This document shows positions 43,636 to 52,965 of a stretch of 64,000 bases of DNA, piece after piece (position 1 is the stretch's first letter; every line of letters begins with the position of its first letter). The DNA lies in NCBI GenBank assembly GCA_017303615.1, contig JAFLCK010000006.1, forward strand, positions 62,001 through 126,000, read 5' to 3'. A program made the translations under genes and the position numbers. The DNA comes from Obscuribacter phosphatis_A (GTDB taxonomy: Bacteria; Cyanobacteriota; Vampirovibrionia; Obscuribacterales; Obscuribacteraceae). Below the pieces are notes generated by a model. That model was not told the DNA's origin and searched no databases. It saw nothing but the letters and a program-made list of their open reading frames with translations.

Positions 43636-44714
43636 GCACGATTGCAGATGAAAATGCGGCGTCAAGCCGGACTTCTGCCGCTCTTGCCGACCTGCATTTG
43701 CATAGCCACTTTTCTGATGGAACTTGGTCGCCAACTGCCTTAGTCGAGCATGCTCTATCGAAAGGGATGCGCTACATCGCTCTTTCTGATCATGATACTG
43801 TGGAAGGTTTGGCCGAGGCAGAAGCCTGTCTTGCCCAATTCAATAAGCAACAGTCAGCCGCACTCAGTAAGTCCCCGGCTTCTCTAAGTAATTCCCCAGA
43901 TTCACTCAGTAATTCCCCGGTTTCTATACTTGCATCAGGCTCGTTGAGCGCAGCTAGTGGTCGCGTCCTGCCAAAGCTTATACCTGCTGTGGAAGTCAAT
44001 ACTGTCTATATAGATAAGCAAGGGCGGCGCCAAGATGTCCACATTCTGGGCTATTTCCCAGATTTACATAGTTCAGCTCTCCATGAGCTTTTGGAGCGAC
44101 AAAAGGCGGCTCGCTTTAGGCAATTGGAAGAGACCATCGCTTTGATAAACGCCAGCTTGAGGAACTCGGGGTGTGGTCTTGCGCCCCATAGAGCCGTGGG
44201 TTTGCAAGATGTCCTGGCTGTATCTGGTCCGGCGGCGCCGGGAAAGGCCCATTTGACCGAGGCGCTAGTGCGCTTGGGGCTAGCTAAAGACTTGATGGAT
44301 GCCTATGAGCGATTTACTTCCTCCAAGTCTCCCTGCTATGTCTATCGGCAGAGCGTCAGTCCTTTTGAGGCCTTGGAAGCCTTGCAGAAAGCAGGAGCCC
44401 TCACTTCTATTGCCCACCCAGGTCAAGGCGCCTATATGAAAGAACTCTTGCCCGAGCTTGTTGCCGCCGGCTTGTCCGGCATAGAAGCCTACCACCGGGT
44501 TCATGACGAGCCGCTGGTGCATTACTATGAGAATTATGCCGACGCCCAAGGACTGCTAGTCACAGGCGGTTCAGATTGTCATGGGCCCTATCTCGATAAA
44601 GAGAACGGCACTTTCTATCCATCTACTATGGGAGCGATCAAGCTACCAGAGGAGAGACTGAAGAGATTCTTGGCTAGTAGTCCAATTGGCTACTGCGAGA
44701 CTTTATCTATTTGA
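43632..44714 (+). CDS. PHP-domain phosphoesterase
   Basis: The protein has 360 residues from a TTG that overlaps the previous stop in a TTGA tetranucleotide; no other plausible start exists before the conserved motif. The PHP signatures are ADLHLHSHFSDGTWSP, ALSDHDTVEG, PAVEVN and ITSIAHPGQ, and near the end GGSDCHG, giving the expected His/Asp/Cys metal ligands. Related enzymes (YciV/RnaseAM-type and others) hydrolyse 3',5'-bisphosphate nucleotides or short RNAs; which applies here is not clear. A 60-residue insertion after the second motif holds a three-copy seven-residue repeat. The 3' end overlaps the convergent gene by 25 bases. Confidence 0.85.
   Translation: MSTIADENAASSRTSAALADLHLHSHFSDGTWSPTALVEHALSKGMRYIALSDHDTVEGLAEAEACLAQFNKQQSAALSKSPASLSNSPDSLSNSPVSILASGSLSAASGRVLPKLIPAVEVNTVYIDKQGRRQDVHILGYFPDLHSSALHELLERQKAARFRQLEETIALINASLRNSGCGLAPHRAVGLQDVLAVSGPAAPGKAHLTEALVRLGLAKDLMDAYERFTSSKSPCYVYRQSVSPFEALEALQKAGALTSIAHPGQGAYMKELLPELVAAGLSGIEAYHRVHDEPLVHYYENYADAQGLLVTGGSDCHGPYLDKENGTFYPSTMGAIKLPEERLKRFLASSPIGYCETLSI
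43863..43925 (+). repeat. 21-nt in-frame tandem repeat, three units
   Basis: Three units (43863, 43884, 43905) encode LSKSPAS, LSNSPDS and LSNSPVS inside the PHP protein. Confidence 0.85.
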
Positions 44715-45163
44715 TTTGAGAGTGTACCGGTCTCGACTTCTCCGATTTGGCTCCAGGCTACTTTGCCAGCTTTATCGAGAATAACCTGGAACGGTATATA
44801 GCCTTTGTAGTGGTTCTTGATGAGAGCCTTGGCTGCCGAACCGGAAGGATGATCAACGTCTATCAATATAAACTTGACTGGCTTACCGGCTTGCGAAGTC
44901 TGTTTGTAAAGGTCGACTACTCGCTTGGCTTGCCGATTGACATTGAGGTCACCGGACGCGCCGAAGAAAATCAGGGCTGGCTTGCCCGGCTCTACGTCGA
45001 CATCTTCCATTTTGCTTGCTTCGATTGGGAAGCCGCTATCGGTGTCCTGGCTAAACGAAATACCTTTCTTCAGCTTGAGTTCTTCTGCCGCTTGTGAAAG
45101 AGTCGGCAAGCCCATAGCGATGGTCAAGGCGGCTAAGAATGCCAGATTGCGTTTAGTAGTCAT
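44690..45163 (-). CDS. Exported thioredoxin-fold protein lacking CxxC
   Basis: The protein has 157 residues with a signal peptide (LAFLAALTIAMGLPTLSQAA). The remainder follows a thioredoxin-like pattern: PALIFFGASGDLN where WCxxC would be, then VKFILIDVD, a conserved IPFQVILDKAGKVAWSQIGEV (cis-Pro after Ile). Since both cysteines are missing, redox activity is not expected; a binding or structural role is inference. AGGAGG is 17 bases from the ATG, and the gap contains a four-codon mini-ORF (ATG AAA ACT AGC TAG) overlapping the leader. The 3' end overlaps the PHP gene by 25 bases. Confidence 0.7.
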   Translation of the reverse strand: MTTKRNLAFLAALTIAMGLPTLSQAAEELKLKKGISFSQDTDSGFPIEASKMEDVDVEPGKPALIFFGASGDLNVNRQAKRVVDLYKQTSQAGKPVKFILIDVDHPSGSAAKALIKNHYKGYIPFQVILDKAGKVAWSQIGEVETGTLSNQIDKVSQ

Positions 45164-45246
45164 GGCTAGCTAGTTTTCATCCTCCTGTCACTGCACATGC
45201 TGTAATTGACTGCTTGCTGCTCAATTTGTTCCGCATTATGAGCTCT

Positions 45247-45636
45247 TTAGTGAAAGTCGCTCGCCTTGAGATTATGCACGAATTTCGACCAGCGGTGTTG
45301 TTCATAACTATGGCTATATTCAACCAAGCTTGACAAAAGTCTTTTGCCCGATTCGGAGGCGCCGGTGAAAACCAAGGTAAATCGGTCTTTTTCTTTGGCG
45401 GTGGTTATGCCATAGGTCTTGTGGAAGGTTTCTATAGCTTCACTAGGCAAAAATACCAAGTCTCGATTGCTCAATTGCTCTGGTTTTCTGCCAATTGCAA
45501 TTTCTAATTGGATAACTTGATCGACCGGCTTGGCCGGTTCGGCGTTCAGTCTATCCCAGAGCCATGCCGACAAAGCCTGACCAGCTGGCAGGCTTGGGTT
45601 GTTGTGCAGATACTGGGCAAAGGCTTCTAAAATCAA
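45247..45636 (-). CDS. Small protein, unknown function
   Basis: The protein has 129 residues from a TTG start that is well supported by AGGAGG seven bases upstream. It is soluble with no signal peptide. It begins ILEAFAQYLHNNPSLPAGQALSAWLWDRLNAEPAKP, has a hydrophobic beta-like middle (RFTLVFTGASESGKRLLSSLVEY) and ends in a charged region. I do not recognise it. It precedes the thioredoxin-fold gene on the same strand by 83 bases. Confidence 0.55.
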   Translation of the reverse strand: MILEAFAQYLHNNPSLPAGQALSAWLWDRLNAEPAKPVDQVIQLEIAIGRKPEQLSNRDLVFLPSEAIETFHKTYGITTAKEKDRFTLVFTGASESGKRLLSSLVEYSHSYEQHRWSKFVHNLKASDFH

Positions 45637-46042
45637 GGGGCTTCCTCCTGAAGCGAATATATCATAGTAGTCAGGAGGACGTGCCCGCTTGGCTAGCGGC
45701 GGTTGTGTGAAGAATTAAAAATGAGCAAGAAGTCCGAAATTTCATCGCTTTCAAAGCCGATTTTCCGGGCGGTGCTTTGCAATCGGGTTCTAGCTGCTTG
45801 CCCTTTCTCGACCGGTCAGACTTAGACACTCCGACTTACATATAAAGATGTCAGTACTTGATTAGCGAAATACTTCAGTAATTTTAAGTTCAGATTTCTA
45901 TATATAGGTTAAAGAGGCTATATAATTGGAGCACTTGAGGACGCATTTTGCTCAAGACCCCTTTACTTTATTAAAGTAGTTTGAGTCGCACCGGCGCGAG
46001 CTTTGCAGTGCTGGATCAGAGTCCTCAGTCGTTGAAAAAATT
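45637..46042. other. Non-coding stretch upstream of the radical SAM gene
   Basis: No convincing gene lies here; a 34-codon ORF at 45721-45825 has no ribosome site. A TATAAT hexamer at 45921-45926 would be a suitable -10 for the radical SAM gene, but I see no good -35 at 16-18 bases. Confidence 0.4.
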
Positions 46043-49012
46043 TTGACCGCCGCTGCGGTTGGGAGTGTAGTCATAGTTAGCACTGAAGCCTTGCTTAGAA
46101 GTTCGGGCTCTAAACATACAGAAAGCAACTCTGCCGAGTCGATTGCAAGACGACTCAGAGAGGATTTTTTGCCCCGGGTGAATAAACCAGGGCAGTACCT
46201 CGGTAATGAATGGGGCGCGCGCAGGAAGAGTTTTTCAAGTAGCCGGGTAAGAATGGCACTTGCTTTTCCAGACCTGTATGAGCTTGGTATGTCCAATTTT
46301 GGGCTGAAGATACTCTATCAACTGATAAACGATATAGACGGCTATATGGTTGATAGAACTTATGCACCGGCTGGTGATATGGAAGCCTTGATGCGAGCCG
46401 AGCACTTGCCGCTTTTTGCTTTTGAATCAAAAGAGCCGGTGCAGCATTTCGATTTGATCGGTTTTTCCCTGCAATATGAGCTCACCTATACCAATGTCCT
46501 TAACATGCTTGAGCTGGCTGAACTGCCTCTGAGAGCTTGTGAGCGCAAGACTATTTTCCCCTTGGTTTTCGGAGGCGGGCCCTCTGCCGTTAATCCCGAA
46601 CCGATGGCGCCATTTCTTGATTTCTTTGTAATTGGCGATGGTGAAGAAGCCTTGCCTGCAGTAATGCGCCAAATCGACCAGTTTAAGCAAGAGGTTTATC
46701 CGACTCTAGACTTAGACAAAATGTCTTTTGCTGCTGTGCAAGCAGTTCGCAATTTACTTTTGGCTCGTCTGGCTTGCACCGTATCTGGTGTTTATGCGCC
46801 GCAGCTCTATACCTTCAATCCCACTGAGCACCCGGTTAAACCAAGAGCTCTAGCCGAACTGCGTCAGATTGCTCAAAATGAATTGACTGCTTGCGGTATT
46901 GATGCCCAAGCTCTTTTGGCTCTTCCTTATTTTGATCTCTTTGAACCAGGCAAAGAAGCTCAGTTGCCGGAAAGAGTAATGCGTCAAGTAGCTCCTCTTT
47001 TGCCCAGTAACCAACCGACCCGTAATCTAGTTCCTTATTTGGCACTGGTGCACGATCGCGAAGTGTTGGAAGTGAGACGCGGCTGCGACCGGGGCTGTCG
47101 TTTTTGTCAGCCTGGCTATACTTTTTTGCCTGTGCGTGAGCGCTCGGCTGAAGAGCTGGTGGAGCTCTCCAAGCAGGCTTTGAAGAATTCGGGACACGAA
47201 GAGTATTCTATGCTTTCACTTTGTGTGTCCGACTATACTAGTCTTTATGACAGCGTGCGAGCACTCAACAGAGAGCACGCTCATAAGCGTACTTCGCTCT
47301 CTTTCCCGTCGCAGAGAGCCGACCGCATGAACTTGGATGTGGCGGAAGAACTGAAGACAGTTCGCAAAAGTGGTATTACACTGGCGCCTGAAGCCGGTAG
47401 TGAAAAACTAAGAGCTGTTATCAACAAAGGGCTCAAGCACGAACAAATTATCAATGCCATAGACTCGGCATATGAAGCCGGTTGGCAGTCGGTCAAGCTC
47501 TATTTTATGTGTGGTCTGCCTTTCGAAGATGATGATGACCTTGCCGGCATCATTGCTATTTTGAAAGAAGCTACAGTGCATGCCCGTCTCAAACGTAAGG
47601 CTGAGCCGGCAAAGTATAGAAGAGATCTGGAATTGACTTGCACCATTTCTAATTTCGTACCTAAGCCGTTTACGCCGTTTCAGTGGTTCCCTCAAGTTTC
47701 CCCGGAAGAATTCGCCAGAAAACATAGTGTTCTGAGGGCGAAGTTGAAAGAGTCTGGTCTGCGCAATGTACAGCTCAATGTCACAGGCCCGCAAATAAGT
47801 CTGCTTGAGGCTGTGATTTCGCGCGGTGACAGACAGACCGGCGAGATGATCTTGGAAGCTTTCAAACGTGGTTGTGTTTTTGATGCTTGGGATGAGCATC
47901 TCAAGCCCGAGATTTGGCATCAGGTGGCAGAGCATTTTGGTACCACTCTCTTGGCTGAAGCTGCTAAAGATAGACCGGTAGGCAGTATGCAGGCTTACGA
48001 TATCGTGCATATTGGTCTCCATCACTGGTGGCTTGTGCGTGAATGGGAAAAGGCCGTCAAGGAAGTTGAAACCGCTGCTTGCACAGAGAATACCTGCCAT
48101 GCCTGCGGTATCTGTACCGAGCTTGATACCAATCATGTCTTAGCTAATCCCAGTCCGGTCACACTCAAGAAGAATCCTTTTGTCAAAGAATTGAATGCCA
48201 ACAAGAGTGATGAAGACTCACATCCTTCGCTCTTTTTCTTGGCCCCCGCCACAAACTCTCAGAGCCAAAGAGATGAAAACTCTCAAGACTCTGAACAAGC
48301 TGAGCAAGCTGAACAAGCTGAGCAATCTAAAAATACAGGCAATGTCAAAATCAGAGCTGTGTTCAAGAAGGTCGACGACTTGCGTTTCATCGGTCACTTA
48401 GATCTGCAAAATCTATTTATCAGAGCGCTGCGCCGAGCCGAAATTAAAATGAGCTATACCCAGGGCTTCAATCCTTCGCCCAAGCTCTCTGTGGCTGCAC
48501 CGTTGCCGCTTTTCCAAGAAGGTTTGGGCGAACTTATAGATGTTGAGGTGGCGGAGGCTATCACTGCCGACCAGTTTATGGAGCGCCTCAATCGTGAATT
48601 ACCGCCGGAGGTGCAAATACTTTCGGCTTTCCAAATCGGCAAAGATCTTGCCGAAAATAAGAAGTCTCTGCCTTCCCTTGTGGGCAGGGCCAGATATAGG
48701 GTCGACTTGGTTCGACCGGCTGAAATTGAACAAGACAAGCTTTCGAGGCTCAGTGCCCGAATAGAAGAGATATTGGGTTTGGGTGAGCTCAATATTGATG
48801 GAAAGAAAAATTTGAGACCTTTGATTCACCTGATCAAACTACATGATTTAGCCACGCCGACTCCCTGGTTGGAGCTTGAGCTGGCGACCGGCTCGTCGGG
48901 ACACTTAAAGCCTCAAGATCTTTTGGCTTTGCTTAATTCCGAACTCACTTTTCATGTGACCAGACTAGAGATGCTTTCTCTAGATGGTGAGCCCCTGGTT
49001 CCGCAAAAATAA
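46043..49012 (+). CDS. Radical SAM protein fused to DUF2344
   Basis: This is a 989-residue fusion, if the TTG at 46043 is used; the true start lies before the conserved RVNKPGQYLGNEWG and cannot be fixed. Residues 70-560 match the TIGR03960 radical SAM family (ALAFPDLYELGMSNFG). The iron-sulfur motif is CxxxCxxC at Cys348, Cys352 and Cys355 (RRGCDRGCRFCQPG). The C-terminal 220 residues (from about 768) are a DUF2344/TIGR03936 domain (FKKVDDLRFIGHLDLQNLFIRALRRA). These two are separate in some bacteria and fused in cyanobacteria and relatives. The reaction is unknown. A (Glu-Gln-Ala) repeat (48293-48328) lies in the linker. Rng follows after 18 bases. Confidence 0.88.
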   Translation: MTAAAVGSVVIVSTEALLRSSGSKHTESNSAESIARRLREDFLPRVNKPGQYLGNEWGARRKSFSSSRVRMALAFPDLYELGMSNFGLKILYQLINDIDGYMVDRTYAPAGDMEALMRAEHLPLFAFESKEPVQHFDLIGFSLQYELTYTNVLNMLELAELPLRACERKTIFPLVFGGGPSAVNPEPMAPFLDFFVIGDGEEALPAVMRQIDQFKQEVYPTLDLDKMSFAAVQAVRNLLLARLACTVSGVYAPQLYTFNPTEHPVKPRALAELRQIAQNELTACGIDAQALLALPYFDLFEPGKEAQLPERVMRQVAPLLPSNQPTRNLVPYLALVHDREVLEVRRGCDRGCRFCQPGYTFLPVRERSAEELVELSKQALKNSGHEEYSMLSLCVSDYTSLYDSVRALNREHAHKRTSLSFPSQRADRMNLDVAEELKTVRKSGITLAPEAGSEKLRAVINKGLKHEQIINAIDSAYEAGWQSVKLYFMCGLPFEDDDDLAGIIAILKEATVHARLKRKAEPAKYRRDLELTCTISNFVPKPFTPFQWFPQVSPEEFARKHSVLRAKLKESGLRNVQLNVTGPQISLLEAVISRGDRQTGEMILEAFKRGCVFDAWDEHLKPEIWHQVAEHFGTTLLAEAAKDRPVGSMQAYDIVHIGLHHWWLVREWEKAVKEVETAACTENTCHACGICTELDTNHVLANPSPVTLKKNPFVKELNANKSDEDSHPSLFFLAPATNSQSQRDENSQDSEQAEQAEQAEQSKNTGNVKIRAVFKKVDDLRFIGHLDLQNLFIRALRRAEIKMSYTQGFNPSPKLSVAAPLPLFQEGLGELIDVEVAEAITADQFMERLNRELPPEVQILSAFQIGKDLAENKKSLPSLVGRARYRVDLVRPAEIEQDKLSRLSARIEEILGLGELNIDGKKNLRPLIHLIKLHDLATPTPWLELELATGSSGHLKPQDLLALLNSELTFHVTRLEMLSLDGEPLVPQK

Positions 49013-49030
49013 CGTGTTTAGAGGAAACGT

Positions 49031-51070
49031 ATGAGAAAGTCAATCGTAATTTCAGAGCAGGACAATATCGCTGCCTTGCTCGAGAATGACCGGGTTGTCG
49101 AGTTTTTCGTCAATAGAGGCGAACTCTTGCTCGGTGATATCTATACCGCCACAGTAGAGAATATTCTTCCTGGTATTGATGCTGCTTTCGTCAATCTCGG
49201 CAAAGACAAAATGGGCTTCTTGCATGCCAATGATGTGCCGGGGCAAGGACCGCTTAAAGAGCGCCTAGTGCCCAAGCAGAAACTCTTGGTGCAGATAACC
49301 AAAGAACCTACTGGTCACAAAGGACCGCGAGTTTCTACCGCAATCAGTTTGCCCGGTCGTTTTCTGGTCTTGGTGCCGGAAGAGCGTGGAGTCAGTATTT
49401 CAAGAAGAATTTCGGAAGCTAGAGAGAGAGCCCGTCTGAAAGCCGTGGTCAATCTCATGAAACCTCCCGGCGTTGGTCTCATTATTCGTACCGAAGCAAA
49501 GGGCCAGGGAGATCAAGAGCTATACGAAGATTTTGAACAACTTTGGGATCGTTGGCAGACAATAGTTTCGGAAGCTGAAGCTTCAATCGGGCCGACTCTC
49601 ATATATAGAGATCAAGATTTGTTGTTCCGGGTCATTCGTGATGCTTATTCACATGAAGTGACCGAGATCATTACCGATAGTCCAGAGGGGCAAAGACGCG
49701 CTCAAGAGTATCTGGCAGGTTGGGCTCACAAGCAGACCAAGGTGATTTTCCATACAGCCGAAGAAAATCTATTGCTTACCAAAGGCATAGACAAAGAAAT
49801 CGAAGCAGCCCTCTCCAATAGAGCAGAGTTGCCCTCCGGCGGACACCTGGTCATTCAGCCCACCGAGGCTCTCACAGTTATCGACGTTAACTCGGGTCGT
49901 TTCACCAGTTCGCGCACCCAGGCCGAGACGGTACGCCGTACCAACCTGGAAGCGGCTCAAGAGATTCCTCGTCAGCTGAGATTGCGTAACATCGGCGGTA
50001 TGGTCATAGTCGATTTCATCGATATGGATAGCCGCAAAGACCAGCAGCAAGTTTTGGAAGCTTTCCAGCGCGCCCTCGAAGAAGATCGAGCCAAGCCCCA
50101 AGTCGGTCAGCTATCAGATCTCGGTCTAGTGGAATTGACTAGACGGAGACAAGGGCAGAGCCTGCGCGAATTGTTCACCAGGCCTTGCACAAGCTGTCTC
50201 TCTCATGGCGTAGTGCCGGCGCTGGAACTTGGCCCGCCCGAAGATAGAAGGGTAATCACCTTCAAGAGTAAGGAAGACGAGCCGGTCAGCCGCAAGAATC
50301 GCAATAAGAACCGCTTGCAGCAGCCGCTTAAATCTGCCACTGCCTATGGTGGAAGAATCATGCCCGCTCCTCTAGATGAAGAAGAGCTGGAAGCTGAAGC
50401 CGCCCTTGAGTTAGATGATGTGCCGGAAGAAATTTTGGAAATGATGCCGGAAGATCTTCTCGATGCCAGAGCACAGGGGAAGCCCCACTCTAAGCCGGTA
50501 AGCTTTGAAGATGATGAAGAGAATGGCGAAGCTGAAGAAGTGACTATCGATTTGAAAGCCGATGTATTTCAACCCAAGAAAGCACTTTATGAAGACGGCT
50601 TGACTGAAGAAGCAGATGAGGAACCAGCTTCCGATTTGGCTTCAGACTTGGCAAAGAGCGTTTCTGCTGTAGAGAGCGTCTATCAGGAGCTGGATCTAGA
50701 TAGTGAAGGTTTGACCGCCACTATCGAGGCTGAAGTAGCCGACGAAGAGCATGAAATTGCTTCTCAGACCGGCAGCCAAGCTGAGCCTGCTATCCAATAC
50801 GAAGTAGAGAGCCCTTATTCGGCTGAAGTAGACCCTGTTACAGGTGTCTATCGTTTGAAGACCAAGAGCGATGATATCGAATCTGGTGCCGGTGATTCTA
50901 GTTCTAAAGCTATGTCGGCGGAAGAACCGGTTTCGGTGGCAGTGCAGTCTGAAGCTCTCAGCGACTATACACCTAATTTCACTCTGCAAAGGGAAGAAGT
51001 GAGTCAGCTCACTTTGCCTGCTTTCCAGGCTGATACTCAAAGCGAGTCTCAGGAAGAAGGTCAGGAGTAA
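49031..51070 (+). CDS. rng: Ribonuclease E/G family endoribonuclease
   Basis: The protein has 679 residues. The catalytic half (about 1-400) has the N-terminal S1 region (GDIYTATVENILPGIDAAFVNLG), the DNase I-like active site (ALTVIDVNSGRF and MVIVDFIDMD with the metal-binding Asp residues), and the zinc-link CxxC at Cys386 and Cys389. The C-terminal 280 residues are acidic and disordered and hold no known domain; they may be a scaffold as in RNase E. The cyanobacterial family is short without a long scaffold, so Rne or Rng naming is uncertain. AGAGGA precedes the ATG. Its place after radical SAM-DUF2344 is the cyanobacterial-type order. Confidence 0.92.
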   Translation: MRKSIVISEQDNIAALLENDRVVEFFVNRGELLLGDIYTATVENILPGIDAAFVNLGKDKMGFLHANDVPGQGPLKERLVPKQKLLVQITKEPTGHKGPRVSTAISLPGRFLVLVPEERGVSISRRISEARERARLKAVVNLMKPPGVGLIIRTEAKGQGDQELYEDFEQLWDRWQTIVSEAEASIGPTLIYRDQDLLFRVIRDAYSHEVTEIITDSPEGQRRAQEYLAGWAHKQTKVIFHTAEENLLLTKGIDKEIEAALSNRAELPSGGHLVIQPTEALTVIDVNSGRFTSSRTQAETVRRTNLEAAQEIPRQLRLRNIGGMVIVDFIDMDSRKDQQQVLEAFQRALEEDRAKPQVGQLSDLGLVELTRRRQGQSLRELFTRPCTSCLSHGVVPALELGPPEDRRVITFKSKEDEPVSRKNRNKNRLQQPLKSATAYGGRIMPAPLDEEELEAEAALELDDVPEEILEMMPEDLLDARAQGKPHSKPVSFEDDEENGEAEEVTIDLKADVFQPKKALYEDGLTEEADEEPASDLASDLAKSVSAVESVYQELDLDSEGLTATIEAEVADEEHEIASQTGSQAEPAIQYEVESPYSAEVDPVTGVYRLKTKSDDIESGAGDSSSKAMSAEEPVSVAVQSEALSDYTPNFTLQREEVSQLTLPAFQADTQSESQEEGQE

Positions 51071-51152
51071 GGAGAGAGCTCGGTTTAGAAATATCCTGAG
51101 CAATAGAAAGAGTCGTCTGAGTAATGGCTCAAGTCAAAGAGCTTGTCTGATT

Positions 51153-51189
51153 GAAAAAGCCCGGTTTTTTAAGAACACCGGGCTTTTTC
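51153..51189. terminator. Strong bidirectional intrinsic terminator
   Basis: A perfect 13-bp stem (51153-51165 with 51177-51189) with an 11-nt loop carries its own A/T runs on both arms. It lies between convergent rng and the S1-like gene. Confidence 0.88.
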
Positions 51190-51231
51190 CATAGCCATAA
51201 ATGAATGAATAACTTACTGTCAATAAAAAAT

Positions 51232-52566
51232 CTAGTTGCGCTTTTGCTTGGCCATCGAAAGGCTATAGCCAAAACGGGCTCCTGGTGCAGTCATTTCTGG
51301 TTGCAATAGACTTGCTTCTACCCGGGCTTGCGGATCGACCTGGAAGAGTTTGTAGATGTCGTTGGGATCTTGGGTAAAGATCTGCTCCTCGACAAAGAAA
51401 CATCCACCAAATCTACCTCTATGTACAAAGACTAGATAGGTCGATTTTGTGCTCGGCAGTGTTATAGCTAAACAAGCTGTACTGCCATTTTGAGTGAAAT
51501 AGGTCATGAAGAAATCAAACTGGCTTTTGGCATCCAATCCTTCTGTGCGCTCCACAGGGAAGCCTAAGAAGAGAGCAGACATAGCCACGGTAACATCTTC
51601 AGGCAGGTCGTAGACACTGACTACAGCATCAGTTGCTTCTAGGTCATTGAGCATACTGGTTAATGACTCTTCGGTTGGTCTTGCTTCGGGTGAAGACTTG
51701 CAGCCATAAATGCAACCTACTGCCTTACCCTTGTATAGCAAAACAGCAGAGCGCGATAACTGCTGCTCTGAGGTGCATTTCATGCAACCTGTGCGCATCC
51801 CGCCTTCCAGGTCGGTGATCAGCCATTCCAGGTCATAATCTTTCATCTGATAAACACTGAGCGACTCTTGATCTATAGGCGGCATAACCAGGTCGATAGC
51901 CCGTCTTAGTCTAAATCTTTTCGTGGGAGTCTGTTCTACCGGTGCCTGCCATTGGCTTTCGGCAAAGGCGCTATGTCCACCTTGGGCATAGTCGGTACTT
52001 TCTTGCTGATAATTTTGATAAGCTTCGGCCGGAGCCTGAGTGTATTCGGTGCCCATTTGATATTGCTGATAAGCCTGCATGTCTTGCTGACCATCACTGG
52101 GCATCTGACTTTCGGCATAACTATTAGAGCCATTAGCGCCGTAACTGTTAGATCCATAAGCTTCGTTGGCATCATGAGAGGGCGGGGCAAAGGGCGACTG
52201 CGTCTGACCCATGGCTTCTTCCTGGTAATTGCCCTGAAAACCGCCACCTTGCGAAGCTGCTTGTTGATCGGGATTCTCCAGCTCTTCCAACCAGTTCTTA
52301 GAGGATTTGACCGGCAGTGATGCGCCTTTTCCTATGGTTCCAGAAAACAAGGGAGAAAGAAGGATGCGGTTATTGTGAACACAGACGAACTGAGCCAGAA
52401 CTTCTTCCCCTGGCTGATGATTCGCCGCAGTCTGTATAAATCCGGGCAGGTTGTCTTTAGGAATCAAGACGGCATAGCCGCCCGATTCGGCCTTCATGAC
52501 CTTACAAACTACGTTTTGACCAGCTTTGTACCCTGTTACTTTCCAGGGATTTATTGGTCTTGACAT
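51232..52566 (-). CDS. S1-like and possible PATAN-type protein, unknown function
   Basis: The protein has 444 residues, with AAGGGA before the ATG. Residues 10-75 look like an S1/OB fold (GQNVVCKVMKAESGGYAVLI, then PGFI, GEEVLAQFV, ILLSP). Residues 95-215 are Gln/Tyr/Ser-rich and disordered. The C-terminal 210 residues (SVYQMKDYDLEWLITDLEGGMRTGCMKC, then AVLLYKGKAVGCIYGC) fit the start of a PATAN/DUF4388-type domain, with beta-strand stretches at FLGFPVERTEG and TYLVFVHRGRFGGCF. It may link RNA or ribosome binding to a signalling domain; that is inference. It is convergent with rng and leads to no operon partner. Confidence 0.55.
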   Translation of the reverse strand: MSRPINPWKVTGYKAGQNVVCKVMKAESGGYAVLIPKDNLPGFIQTAANHQPGEEVLAQFVCVHNNRILLSPLFSGTIGKGASLPVKSSKNWLEELENPDQQAASQGGGFQGNYQEEAMGQTQSPFAPPSHDANEAYGSNSYGANGSNSYAESQMPSDGQQDMQAYQQYQMGTEYTQAPAEAYQNYQQESTDYAQGGHSAFAESQWQAPVEQTPTKRFRLRRAIDLVMPPIDQESLSVYQMKDYDLEWLITDLEGGMRTGCMKCTSEQQLSRSAVLLYKGKAVGCIYGCKSSPEARPTEESLTSMLNDLEATDAVVSVYDLPEDVTVAMSALFLGFPVERTEGLDAKSQFDFFMTYFTQNGSTACLAITLPSTKSTYLVFVHRGRFGGCFFVEEQIFTQDPNDIYKLFQVDPQARVEASLLQPEMTAPGARFGYSLSMAKQKRN

Positions 52567-52665
52567 TCTGATTCCCTTAAGTGCGCATCTGCGCCTAAGC
52601 CATAAATAGATAGACTTCTATTTTATTCCCCGGCAGGGTCAAATCCAAGCGTTTTTTTGGGCTTC

Positions 52666-52962
52666 TCATTGATTATCACAACGATTTTTAAACTTGGCAG
52701 CTGTTTCTTGCAAATCAGTCTCTTGCGAGCATGATTTGCCGTTGAAAAAAACCTTCAAACTATTGAATATATTAAAGCTATTCTTTGCCACCGTACTTTG
52801 ACCGCAACTTTTGCCTGACTGGCAGCTATTGCATCCGCTCTTGAGCACTTCGCTTGAAAATTCACTCCAATTGCCGCAACGCTGACAATGCAAAAGCTGA
52901 CCGACTGCTCCGCTTGCATCAAGAGGCATAGAGCAAGTTTGGCAATGTAAATCGCTGGACAT
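52666..52962 (-). CDS. Small Cys-rich protein downstream of feoA
   Basis: The 98-residue protein has nine cysteines: two CxxC pairs (LHCQTC and LHCQRC), GCNSCQSGKSCG, and two more near the C terminus. The first two pairs could form a zinc ribbon, and the middle cluster resembles Cys-rich proteins associated with ferrous iron transport genes. It starts three bases after the feoA stop and is very probably co-transcribed with fur and feoA. Function unknown. Confidence 0.6.
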   Translation of the reverse strand: MSSDLHCQTCSMPLDASGAVGQLLHCQRCGNWSEFSSEVLKSGCNSCQSGKSCGQSTVAKNSFNIFNSLKVFFNGKSCSQETDLQETAAKFKNRCDNQ

Positions 52963-52965
52963 AAC

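Noticed and set aside
45721..45825. 34-codon ORF in the gap before the radical SAM gene
   Set aside because: There is no ribosome site, the composition is ordinary and no recognisable motif is present.
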